64,000 nucleotides of DNA from Papaver somniferum (Eukaryota > Streptophyta > Magnoliopsida > Ranunculales > Papaveraceae). The position numbers were made by a program, and so were the translations under genes. Positions 22,792-32,253 of this stretch are shown piece by piece (within the stretch, counting starts at the first letter, position 1; the number at the start of each line of letters is the position of its first letter). The stretch is taken from NCBI RefSeq assembly GCF_003573695.1, contig NC_039367.1, positions 160,658,542-160,722,541 of the forward strand, given 5' to 3'. The notes below the pieces were generated by a model. The model saw only the letters and a list, made by a program, of their open reading frames with translations. It ran no database searches and was not told the DNA's origin.

Positions 22792-25385
22792 TCATTCCTC
22801 TGGTGGCGAGATTTTCGCAATATTCATAATTTCTCTTCCATCATTATCTCTTGAGAACACTCTACTCAAAACATTATCATGAAAATCTTCAATTTTCTTA
22901 TAGGAATGTACGATAGTGTGACAGAATAGATTTTTTGCTTTTGCACCAACTTCTATGAAGAATGTTTCTTTCTTTTTTATCATATTCACTTTGTGATGTT
23001 CTGGTGGTGGTGGTAATGGTTGAGATTGCGGATGCCCTACCAGAAAGTCGTTTAGTTTTCCTTGATCTATCATTTTCAAAATAATTCGTTTTACATTTCT
23101 GCAATTGTTTGTGGTATGTCCATGAAAATGATGATAAGAACAAAATTCATGACTTCTGTGGTTTGGAGGTGGTTCTGTTCCCATGTTCCACGGTGTTGGT
23201 ATATTTTCCATCAAGATTATAGCTTCCCATATCTTCTCCACACTTGCATTTAGAGGTGGCATCTTGATTTCTTCCCATATTACCTTGTGACTTCCTTGTC
23301 CTTTATTATAGTTTTACCTCTGACCTCCATAAGTTTCTTGCGGTTGATCGAGCCTTTGAATCTTGTTATTTCCTCCATGATTGTAGAAATTTCTTTCTCT
23401 TTCATACTCTTCTTGATCTCGGCTCCCCATAGCTACCAATTTCTTCTGATTGTTACTTGTAACTTTCTCTTGTGGTACTTGTGAAGTATTCGCCACTGTG
23501 TTTATTACCTTGGGTAATAAGCTTGCATTCGCTGTTTGTGAGCTGGTGTTCGCAACTGGATATGATTCCATTTCATTTTGCCTTTCCTCTAGAGCAATGT
23601 ATTCTTCTTGAAGTTCTCGCAATTCAGTCATTGTGATCGTATTCTTGACTCTGAAAATTTGGATATACAATAGGTTGGTTGCAAACATCGCATTGATAAA
23701 TGATAAGATAAGATATCTCTCATACACACGGCCAGCCATTTCTCTACACATAGTCCTCCACCTTTTAGTTAGGTTCTTCAAACTTTCGCCAATCCTTTAT
23801 TTTAATCCAAACACGTCTTCAATACCAGGTCGCAAAGAATTGTTACTTATATATGCCCCCAGGAATGTAGTCTTCAAATGATTGAAGGATGTTATTGTAT
23901 TCTTTGGTAGACCTACGAACCATTTTAACGCCTCCCCTGTTAAGCTGGATGCAAAATACTTGCATAATACGGCATCATGATTTTCCCATTGCAACATGCA
24001 CCTCACATAAGATTTAATGTGTTGAATTTCACAAGTTGTTCCATCAAAAATGCTGGTTAATGCGGGCAAATTGCATTTCGGAGGCATTCCTCCTAGTTGT
24101 ACTTCCCTTGTAAATGGAGTTTTCGCAACTTCTTCTATAGCTTCATCTAATTGTCTTCTGCCTACTTCTCCTCTATTATTTAGCATTCATCTCATTTCTT
24201 CTAATTATTTTAAGATTTGTTTATTTACACCTGAATTTTGATCAATTGGTCTTTTTAATTTCGCCTCCCTTCTTCTGCGTTCATATCTTTCTTCTCTCGC
24301 GAAATTTTGCATTTCTTTTTCATCATCTCGTCTTCTTCTGCGATTTCTTCCTCATCTCTATCTTGAATTCGCATATGATGATGTCTCTCATTTTCCCCTC
24401 CATGATTTTGTTCATTTCTTATCAATTCCATTCGTTGTCTTTCAGCCATCCTCTATACTCTATCATACTCTTCATTGATATTACCGTTATTCCGGTTTTG
24501 TGTACGCCTTCTTTCTCGATTGTCGTGATTGTTCTGGCGAATTGTCTCTTGAAGCTCTTGTTCTTCCATTTCCGCTCTCAATCTTTCACGTTCGCAAATT
24601 AAACGTGCTTGTTCAGCATAATGTCTTTCAATTTCTTCTTCAATCGTTTGTTGATTTCTTTGAGCTTTTGTCTCCTGTAAAATTCTCCTTCCTTCCTCTA
24701 GATTCCCTTCGCCATCTTGATTATTTCGCCCCTAACGTTGTCCATTCTCTTGATTTCTATCATTTTTCCTATCATCAAAAGTTTCATTTTGTGGAACATA
24801 ACGATCATCAGTCATTTATCTATTTTCGCGATGTTCTTCATTAGGATTTGATATTTCTTCTTGAATATTATTTCCAACATTAATTATGGGTGAGTTTCGC
24901 CTCATCTCTCTTCTAGTCGATCTTGAATATGATTTTGTAATACTTCTCGATCTTCTACTCTGTAGTCTCATATTTTTCATCCTCAATTCGTGATTTTGCC
25001 TTGTTAGATTTGCACGTTCTTCTGCCTTAGTTCTTCTTTCTTCATGTATTCTTCGTCTGAACGTTTCTAATGCTCCGATTTCCTCATCTCCATGAATTAT
25101 TCCTTCATCTGCTTCTTGATTTCTCTCTACCTGTTTATGGTTTCTGGTTTGCTGCTCTTCTTCTACTTCTTCTGCTGAATTTGATTGCCAAGTGTGGATA
25201 CTCGCCCTATCATAATCTGTATTCCTTCTTTGTACTAGTGTTTGTTGAACTGGTGATTGAATTTTATTTTCTCCATTATTTCCCATTCTAGTAGATTCTC
25301 CCATTTCACGTCTTTTCCTTCCAGCAATTCTCTTGCTTATTCTAACAGTAGTTGGTTGTTCTGATGTATTTCTTCTTCTGGCCAT
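22792..25385 (-). pseudogene. Broken gag of copy A
   Basis: ATG at 25385-25383 (MARRRNTSEQPTTVRISKR). An R/E-rich N-terminal region runs to an in-frame TAA near 24816; further stops break the arginine-rich coiled segment to about 24190. The capsid-like core is at 24186-23797 (GMPPKCNLPALTSIFDGT, YFASSLTGEALKWFV), continuing at 23781-23314 (LTKRWRTMCREMAG). The knuckle region is 23262-22792, with an intact C-x2-H-x4-H-x4-C motif CSYHHFHGHTTNNC followed by IILKMIDQGKLNDFLVG. Packaging role inferred from family. At least four frame breaks, so no full protein is made. Confidence 0.8.
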
Positions 25386-25497
25386 TTTTTCAATGTTAAC
25401 GAATTGCAAGAGATTATGTAAAATTCTTAACCAATTACTCCAAATATTCACAAATCTCAATATTAATCTTCAATTTTTTCTATAATAATCTTCAATC

Positions 25498-25517
25498 CCT
25501 CCCTGTTTCTAGCGCTA
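25498..25517 (-). other. Primer binding site of copy A (mutated)
   Basis: Minus strand reads TAGCGCTAGAAACAGGGAGG; the leading TGG of copy B is TAG here, so the match to the tRNA CCA end is damaged. Confidence 0.65.
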
Positions 25518-25520
25518 TTA

Positions 25521-25991
25521 TGTAGTTGCAGGAAATCCTACACTACGCCCCTCATAAGATTTCATTAACATTCAACTCATTTTAGATTAACAATCTTAAT
25601 TTTATTGATGGATCTTTGAAAAATCTTACAAGAAAAGATAAAGGAATCAAGAATAACCTCTGCTCTAGATTTTTCTCTCTCCTATTTACTTGTTTTTCAC
25701 TCAGAAAAGATCTCTCCCTTTTCCTTTACAACTGAGAGGCTATTTATAGGGAATTACATAGTGGATGACAGCTAATCTGTCCTTTATTTTCGGATATGAC
25801 TTGCGACATTCTCGCATCCTTACAAATGTTAATCTCGCAAACTCTCTAATTTTCGCAGGACCATCACATTTTTCTCATGATTTAGCTGACGTCGTTTATT
25901 ATTTCGTTTCTAAAATTATTCTGCGACATTGCTGTGTTGTGTTGTTAATATTTCGATGAGGCATTATTTTCTGCGAGATTCTGATCCTGCA
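25521..25991 (-). repeat. 5' LTR of copy A
   Basis: 471 bp; on the minus strand it starts TGCAGGATCAG and ends CAACTACA. TATAAATA lies at 25741-25748 on the minus strand. Flanked by CAAAG (25992-25996); the matching duplication is lost with the other LTR. Confidence 0.85.
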
Positions 25992-26480
25992 CAAAGTATT
26001 TTCTATGTTTCTTTAGTAGCATGGATAGCGAGAAAAATGAACCCAGGGCATTCGTAATCTGCTATTCTGTGACTCGATTTTGTCAATTGTTGTCTCTCAA
26101 AACCCAATGCCTACAGGCTACAGCCCTACTAAGGCTAGCTATAATAACTCATATTTCCTTGAAAACTGTGCCAACACCAAAGCAACAGTCTTAACTTTTT
26201 ATGGACCACCAGTTCTGTTCTTTTATAACAAAAACTGACATAGTTGTGCCGCCTGCGTGAAGTATTTTTTTCCGTTTGTTGATTTCCCTTCTAGTAGCTT
26301 CAAGGACACGGTTGAAATTAGTTGTACCACCCACTGATTTCCATCGGTGCTAAGAAAACCTAATAGCTAGGGCGTACAGTAGTCGACTATAGAATTTGAT
26401 CAAAAGTCCTTTCAATATACTGAATTACCATTAGGTCCAAATAGCAGAACATTAAAACTTCAATTTCCCAATTAATCATA
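25992..26480. other. Non-coding spacer
   Basis: Nothing recognised between copy A and the inverted-repeat transposon. Confidence 0.5.
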
Positions 26481-26531
26481 TATAACCTGGCTTGATTGGG
26501 GTATACTCAAATTGATTGGGATATACCCAAT
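26481..26531 (+). repeat. Left terminal inverted repeat
   Basis: Contains CTTGATTGGGGTATACTC and GATTGGGATATACCCAAT; pairs with 32203-32253. Confidence 0.75.
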
Positions 26532-26874
26532 AAGACAAAATCAGGTCAAGCCAAGCCACCCCCTTAATCTATAATTTTCTAAATGGCTAATATGCCCTTG
26601 GTTAATTAACACTAAAATTCTGATTAGGTTAATTAATTGAGTTTAGATTGATTGAATAGATTAAAACTTAGGAATTGAAGTAATGAAATTTTGTTTTTGA
26701 TTGAACTTTTGTGGGATGATTTTTGAAGAGATTTTTTCTTTTTTTTTTGAGAAAATCTCTTGCAACGAAAATGAGGCACACAACCGAAACACTTTTAAAA
26801 GGTGATTGCAAATCTGTGGTATGAAATCATACTCAAAATCAAAGAAGAAATCAACACTTTCAGTATGATGAAAG

Positions 26875-27142
26875 GTCGGCAGGGTCGACTAATGAAGACC
26901 ATGCCGGCCACCCTACGCCGGCAGGGTATACGGTTGAAGAAGGTGCCGGCAGGGTGTACGAATGAATAATATGTCGGCTGTAATATTTTTGACACACAGG
27001 AGACTATTATAAATGCGCAGGTGGTCGGCATGGTATTGATTTATTACGTTGTCGGCATCCTTTTTGTCGGCATTTATTAACTTTCTCACCCTGCCGGCCA
27101 GCGTTTTGGCCGGCATTGTTGTAATATTATAACCATGCCGAC
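26875..27142. repeat. Hairpin-unit cluster 1 (6 units)
   Basis: Units of 33-34 bp of the form GYCGGCARGGT, about 12 bases, ACCNTGYCGGC start at 26875, 26917, 26945, 27024, 27066 and 27109. Successive starts are mostly 42-43 bp apart. 26917 and 26945 share a GCCGGC core. Located just inside the left terminal repeat. Confidence 0.8.
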
Positions 27143-27179
27143 TTTGATTATCCCCCAAAAAAGACTGAATTCTCATAGA

Positions 27180-27430
27180 TGCAATTCACTTTATTCATTC
27201 AATTTTGGTTACTACATTTATTGAAACATAAAACCTAATCCTTGTCAACGGAAAAACGAATGCACTTAGCATGTGCATCAAGCCTTTGAACCCCTAGGAG
27301 ACCCTAGTGGACGAGTTATAGTCTCATGAGGGCTTACATAGAGGTATACCCACAAAACCTACACTAAAACTTCTAAAACCATCAAACTTCCTCCGACGAA
27401 GACGATACCGCATCCAATTAGTCCGGGTTA
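27180..27430 (-). repeat. Fragment resembling an Athila-like 3' region
   Basis: The stretch at about 27257-27330 (AATGCACTTAGC, CCCTAGTGGACGAGTT, GTCTCATGAGGG) resembles 61674-61750 next to the 3' LTR of element D. No LTR is attached. It may be a captured piece or a shared older insertion. Confidence 0.5.
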
Positions 27431-27577
27431 TCCTTCGTGATTCTTTCGTCCAAGAAGTGGTAGCTTGCACCGAATGCGAATGCTTCCCCCTTTACCTCCA
27501 GTAGCGCGCTTTCACGACTTCGTGCTACAAACTTACATTTTTTAATGGTGTTTCATTGGAAGATAAAAAAACATGGA

Positions 27578-27883
27578 TCACGTAAAACAAACCACAAAAG
27601 TACTCACAAATTGTGTAATGGACAAGGTGAAGGGGCGAGTGTTAAAAATCTGAGGTTGGAGAGATAAAAATGCAAGTATCGCATTTTCAATGACTAGGTG
27701 CCTCTCATGCACTTGTTGAACACTTCTTGCATTTGGATTCCCAAAGTCTTGGATAAATATGTTGTGTACCCTAGCCCAAAAGGTTGTGGTATCCACCCTT
27801 TCGAAGGATTGACGTCTAAGTTGTTTTTCTGCATACCATACTTTTGTGATTGCCAAATCTTCATTTGAATCAAATGAAGTCAT
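27578..27883 (-). CDS. SANT/Myb-like ORF, probably exon 1 of a Harbinger-ORF1-like protein
   Basis: ATG at 27883. MTSFDSNEDLAITKVWYAEK, then FWARVHNIFIQDFGN, RSVQQVHERHLVIENAILAF. The spacing of Trp/Phe residues and the FW-RV, RS-Q, R-VI pattern fit the N-terminal SANT-like DNA-binding domain of plant PIF/Harbinger accessory proteins. The frame ends at 27578 without the usual downstream part, so this is a fragment or a first exon with the rest lost. It lies on the same strand as, and downstream of, the PMD gene, between hairpin clusters 1 and 2. Confidence 0.5.
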   Translation of the reverse strand: MTSFDSNEDLAITKVWYAEKQLRRQSFERVDTTTFWARVHNIFIQDFGNPNARSVQQVHERHLVIENAILAFLSLQPQIFNTRPFTLSITQFVSTFVVCFT

Positions 27884-28050
27884 TGTTGTTTAGCTATTGG
27901 GTGAGTTAGATGGATTGTATGATGATATGAGCTTTGGATAGTATATGGAACTATTTGTAGGTTGTTTTGTAGAGAGAAATAGTGTATTTGTAGGATGGTG
28001 GCCAAATTTGGCCGTTATAGTTCCCAAGTATCAGTAATTGTTTTGAATCC

Positions 28051-28603
28051 GCCGGCGAGGTTTGTTTTCTCCAACATGCCGACCTAATAAACAGTCGGAT
28101 AGGTATGGATTTTGTTACCATGCCGACCTGATAAGATTTTAGGCATCAGGAGAAAGGTTTTTCTGCCACACATAGCCGGCAGGGTCGATAACATAACACC
28201 TTGTCGTCCAACAAACAGCCGGCAAGGTAGGAATTTTGTTACCATGCCGACTTTATATGATATTAGGCATCAGGAGAAGGTTTTTCTGTCACACATAGCC
28301 GACAGGGTCGATAACATAAAACCTTGTCGGCGAAGAAACAGCCGGCAATGTAGGAATTTTGTTACCATGCCGAACTTATATGATATTAGGCATCAGGAGA
28401 AGGTTTTTTTTGCCACAAATACCCGACATGGTCGATAACATATTACCCTGCCGGCGGGTTAACAACCGACTAGGTTTGAATCGTATTACCTTGTCGACCC
28501 TGGTAATTATACGATTTCCGTTGTCAGGGCCGGCAGTCCGACAATTCATAACCTTGCAGGCCCTGGGAAAGTCGGCAATGTAACTTAAAAGAAGCATGCC
28601 GAC
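28051..28603. repeat. Hairpin-unit cluster 2 (10 units, 123-bp superperiod)
   Basis: Units start at 28051, 28094, 28175, 28218, 28298, 28341, 28422, 28465, 28529 and 28571, each 33-34 bp. They come as pairs 43 bp apart, and pairs repeat every 123-124 bp together with the spacer TTAGGCATCAGGAGAAGG. Arms are GYCGGCARGGT and ACCNTGYCGGC. Lies immediately 3' of the PMD gene. Confidence 0.85.
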
Positions 28604-30734
28604 ATATGTATTTAAACTTTACATAACTAAACAAACCATTCATTCAATAACTAAAAATCCAATATTTTTTGTCCAAAATACGAAAACATGTCCCATAAAC
28701 CTTAATAAATATTTGTCCACACCATTAACTTAAATATTTGTCCACCACAACATAAATAAATAAACTAAGAAAGAATTCATTGACCACGACCACGTCCATG
28801 ACGACCACGACCCCGTTTTGGAGCATTACCTTCACCACCACGACCAGTGTTGCTACCTTCACCACCACGACCACTGCTGCTACCTTCACCATGAGTCCTC
28901 TTTTTATCAGCCTTCATCTTGTCTTGTGCTTCCCTCCTAGCTTTTTCTTCCGCATTTACTTGATCCTCAAGTTGCTTGAACAATATATAGGCATCCTCAT
29001 TGTCAACATTGCAAGCATAGTCAATGTGCTTGGTTTGGTCTTCCATCGTCAAAGGCTCTCCTCTGTCTTTCACGCAACACAACACCCTCACAAAGGTCTT
29101 CAACTGGTCCTTCTATTTTCAATTAAACAACAAATAATTAATAGAATGATTCGGTAATGCAATCAATCTTAAAATAGTAAGAGCAACTCTAAAATACGTA
29201 CTTACAAATAACTTAAGCATTGTTGCCGGGTCTTTCGATTCCATCCTCTTCTTACAAGCCAGTTCTTCAGCATTCATTGGCCTAATCACAGTAGGATGAG
29301 CCCGACCCAAGTACCACTCCATGTATTTCTCAGTAGCTTCATGACCGGTGGTCACCTCGTCCAAAAGACTCACATCGATTTTACGGCCACGTCTGTCGTC
29401 CCAATGTTCTTGAGTTGGCGCTGGATCGTAAACGACGTTCATACTTTTTTGGGATGTGGTGCATTCATCCATTTTCACAGTAAAGAACGGCTTTACTGTG
29501 AAAATATCACCTCGATTTCTAGCATCTCGATACGGATCAAGTATCACCTCCTCCGTAGTCAATTTGTCGATGGCGTCTCGGAGTTTCATAAGTTGTTGCG
29601 GCATTTCCTTATCCTGAGTACCCTTAAACATGTACCTTTGCGCTCTTGGATTATTAACCGCAACACTCTCATCCACTTTGATGTAGGAGTTGGTTTTGAA
29701 CAAAGAAGATAAGTTCTCGTATATCCAAACCTATGCAAAAAAAAATATTAGTAAGATAAGAATCTTATCTTACGAGAATTTTGCAAATATAAATGATTTA
29801 GAAAATAAAATTACCTGGAAAGACATGTGTTTCCGTTAACTTTCTTAGTGAGTTCCCTAGAACATTTTGTCAACTCATAGTTCAAGAAGGCGACCACCGC
29901 AGTACCCCAAGAATACTCACGCATCTTATCTAAGGGATCCAATAGCTGCAAGTAACTGGCCTCGACTTGGTTTCCGGAACTGTCGGGGAAGATACATTTT
30001 CTCAATTCGTAAAATGACCATCCTTCTTGTCAAGAACAGACTCCGTCTGAACCTGATTCCAACTGAACAATTTCTTGCTCAATTCTTAAATCTTCTCGAA
30101 AGGAATCTTATTACCGAATCCATCAGTGACTGCTTTTCCATCAACCTCGAGTCCTAGAATTTGTTGAGCATCATCGGGAGTTATCACCATCTCACCGAAT
30201 GGGAATAACAGAGTATCAGTCTCTCCGTAGAACCTCTCACAGAATGCAGATACGGTAACTTTATCATGCTCAATATTCGAACTCTCCACTGCAGGCCACA
30301 ACCCGGAGTTCTTGACAATCACTTTCACCTCCTCACATTCCTTGTCAAGATACCAAGTATTAGTCACTGAACACGAAGATTGGCGCCTCATGAGACGCAC
30401 GGCATGCCTGTGATCCTAAATACCAAAAAAACAAAATGAAAAGAAATACAAACATTTGACGCAAATTTAAGATATTTATACACTTGAATAAAGAACAAAG
30501 ACGGATTGAGATTACTTACGATAGTATTATGGATCGTACATGCCCAAGAGTCTTTGCATCCAAAAACAACTTCTCCACCATCTCTTGGGGTCTCCTTTGG
30601 AGGCTCACCTGGTTTCAGTGTAACAATCAAGTGATAAGGAGGCATGTGGGAATTAGTTGGTCTAGTGATCACCCTCTTCCTCGTTCTGGTTGAAGTTGAA
30701 GCTGAAGCTTCGGTGGCTTGAACTTCTCCACATC

Positions 30735-30985
30735 TCCATCTCCATCTCCATCTTTTTCTTCTTCTTCTTATTCTTCTTCTTCTTCTTCTTCTTCTTCTTC
30801 CTCTTCCTCTTCAACAATTTCATCTTGGATATTCTTACCTTTATCTCCATTACCATCATCATCATCATCATTACCTCCTCCAACATCAGGCATGTCTTGA
30901 TCACCATCATCATCATCATTGTTACCTCCTCCATCATCCGGAGTGCTTTCATCAACATCATCATCATCACCTCTTCTACCAGATG
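30735..30985. repeat. GAA/TTC and GAT/ATC trinucleotide runs in PMD exon 2
   Basis: A TTC run at about 30756-30808 and ATC/CATCAT runs at about 30854-30965 encode the E and D stretches on the minus strand. Length change here explains one frame loss. Confidence 0.8.
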
Positions 30986-31219
30986 GAATTGATTGGTCTT
31001 CATCTGGAGTATTGTCTGAATGACTGGGTTCAGATGGTGGTTCAGAATCATTCAGTACACGGATCTTAAGCGTTCCCGGCACAAGTATGCCCCTCTGTGT
31101 GTTGAAGTCAAGAGTTTTCACCAACAGGAGGAGGTCTTGAAGGAGGAATAAGAGCTTTCAGAGCTTTCTTCTTTGCCTTTTCCAACCTAAACAAGCACAA
31201 TTAAGAAAAAGAATTACAG

Positions 31220-31702
31220 GTCGGCAGGGTCGACAAGTTTAACCCACTCGGCAGAACAATGGCCGGAAGGGTCGACTAAAACATGTGTGCCGGCTAAAGT
31301 ATAGCCGGCAGGGTATCATCAAAATAGCATGCCGATTGATGACAAATATGAACACAGTAGAACATGAATTTTTCACATTACAGGTCGGCAAGGCCCATTA
31401 CCCACACACTGCCGGCCAACAAACTGCCGACATGGTCTTATATAAATACCTTTCCGGTTTTTTAAATTCAAGGCATCAGGAACCAAATACTGAAAACAAG
31501 GGGCCGGCAGGGTAAAAACTAATAACATGTCGGCTGTTAATTAAAAACTGCCGCCGGCAGGGTATACATTTGAATAACCTTCCGGCCCTGCTAGTAGCAG
31601 TTACAGAAACTATACAGTCGGCAAGTTCTTCAACCGTATAGCTTGCCGGCCAAACCCTAATTATGAAAATCCGGCAAGGTCGGTAAAAAATACCTTGCCG
31701 GC
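31220..31702. repeat. Hairpin-unit cluster 3 (9 units)
   Basis: Units start at 31220, 31262, 31304, 31384, 31426, 31503, 31553, 31618 and 31670, 32-34 bp each, with 42-bp spacing in the best-kept part. The cluster lies inside intron 1 of the PMD gene, near the right terminal repeat. Confidence 0.8.
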
Positions 31703-32202
31703 GTCGCAACTGCTAATTCAAAATTTTGAATTTTCTGACCTAATTTGACATGCAAACATGAAATCGAAGTACTAGAGTGAGTTTAAGTAGGCCCTTACTT
31801 TCTTAATCGCACCATTTCTTCGTTTTGAGCGGGTTCAATTTCTCCTTCTTCAACCGGTTTTTTTCATCACTTTCTTAACAACCAAACTTGCAATTCCAGG
31901 GTTATATTCATTGGGTTTTCGATTAGCGTCTTTCGTACGAGTAGCTTTACGTCTTGGCGGATCCATTTTTGCAGATTAATCGTAGTTTTCGAATCGACGA
32001 TTTCGTTGAGTTAATCGTCGAGTTTTTTTATGGTGGTGGTGGGGATCGGTATGGTGGGGAGGAGAAGAAGAAGAGAATAAGAAGATGAAATGAAGAGAAT
32101 AAAAACTGATTTAGGGTGATTAAGATTATTAATTGGTAAGGGTAGTTTTGTAACTTACCCATTAGGACTCCCCCTAAAACCCTCAAAAAGAATCCCTTTA
32201 AA

Positions 32203-32253
32203 ATTGGGTATACCCCAATTAATTTCAGTATACCCCAATCTCGCCAGATTATA
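32203..32253 (-). repeat. Right terminal inverted repeat
   Basis: The reverse complement matches 26481-26531 with about six mismatches in 51. Confidence 0.75.

Larger units (their letters stand above)
8797..25991 (-). mobile_element. Copy A: Tat-like Ty3/gypsy element, split by element H
   Basis: On the minus strand: 5' LTR 25991-25521, primer site 25517-25498, gag from 25385, protease to 22165, a non-coding middle, an antisense spliced gene (plus strand 9207-11882), polypurine tract, and a 3' LTR remnant of about 41 bp at 8837-8797. Element H (12714-21464) sits in the non-coding middle; without it copy A is about 8.4 kb. Antisense extra ORFs between pol and the 3' LTR are known in the Tat lineage (for example Grande). 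No reverse transcriptase or integrase is present, so this is a non-autonomous derivative. The 3' LTR is almost entirely lost next to the MITE block. Confidence 0.85.
28777..31966 (-). pseudogene. Plant mobile domain (PMD) gene, broken
   Basis: Five exons read on the minus strand with GT/AG borders: 31966-31799, 31186-30520, 30415-29815, 29730-29206 and 29112-28777. The N-terminus MDPPRRKATRTKD leads into a lysine-rich then strongly acidic D/E run. Exon 2 ends with PPYHLIVTLKPGEPPKE. Exon 3 has the PMD signature SAFCERFYGETDTLLFPFGE, MVITPDDAQQILGLEVDGKA and later YSWGTAVVAFLNYEL. Exon 4 continues with MEWYLGRAHPTVIRP. Exon 5 ends in RG-rich repeats (RGRGRHGRGRGQ). PMD proteins include MAIN/MAIL1, nuclear factors in gene and TE silencing, and many TE-carried copies. 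Defects: a frameshift in an A7 run near 31858, a shift near 31125, frame loss in the GAA microsatellite near 30760, TAA in exon 3 (about 30086) and a shift near 30015. Intron 1 contains hairpin cluster 3. Confidence 0.75.
26481..32253 (-). mobile_element. Candidate DNA transposon with 51-bp inverted ends and a PMD gene
   Basis: Left end 26481-26531 and the reverse complement of the right end 32203-32253 match at about 45 of 51 positions (core GATTGGGGTATACT and TATACCCAAT). Between them lie a SANT-like ORF, a PMD gene (both minus strand) and three clusters of palindromic hairpin units. Outside the ends is AT-rich; TA is a possible duplication, but no clear longer one is visible. No transposase is recognisable, so it is probably non-autonomous. 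The superfamily is unresolved. Confidence 0.6.

Noticed and set aside
24246..25291. Several plus-strand frames with Phe/Leu/His-rich translations
   Set aside because: Shadows of the arginine/glutamate-rich gag of copy A on the minus strand.
8797..25991. Reverse transcriptase or integrase in the Tat-like or Athila-like elements
   Set aside because: No catalytic aspartate pair motif, HHCC zinc finger or D-D-E pattern was seen in any frame between protease and the 3' LTRs.
26875..28603. Regularly spaced short repeats looking like a CRISPR array
   Set aside because: The units are themselves palindromic with variable loops, the intervals are partly repeated rather than unique, and the context is plant nuclear DNA.
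30662..31051. Long Lys/Met-rich or Ile/Phe-rich frames
   Set aside because: Shadow frames of the GAA and GAT runs in PMD exon 2.
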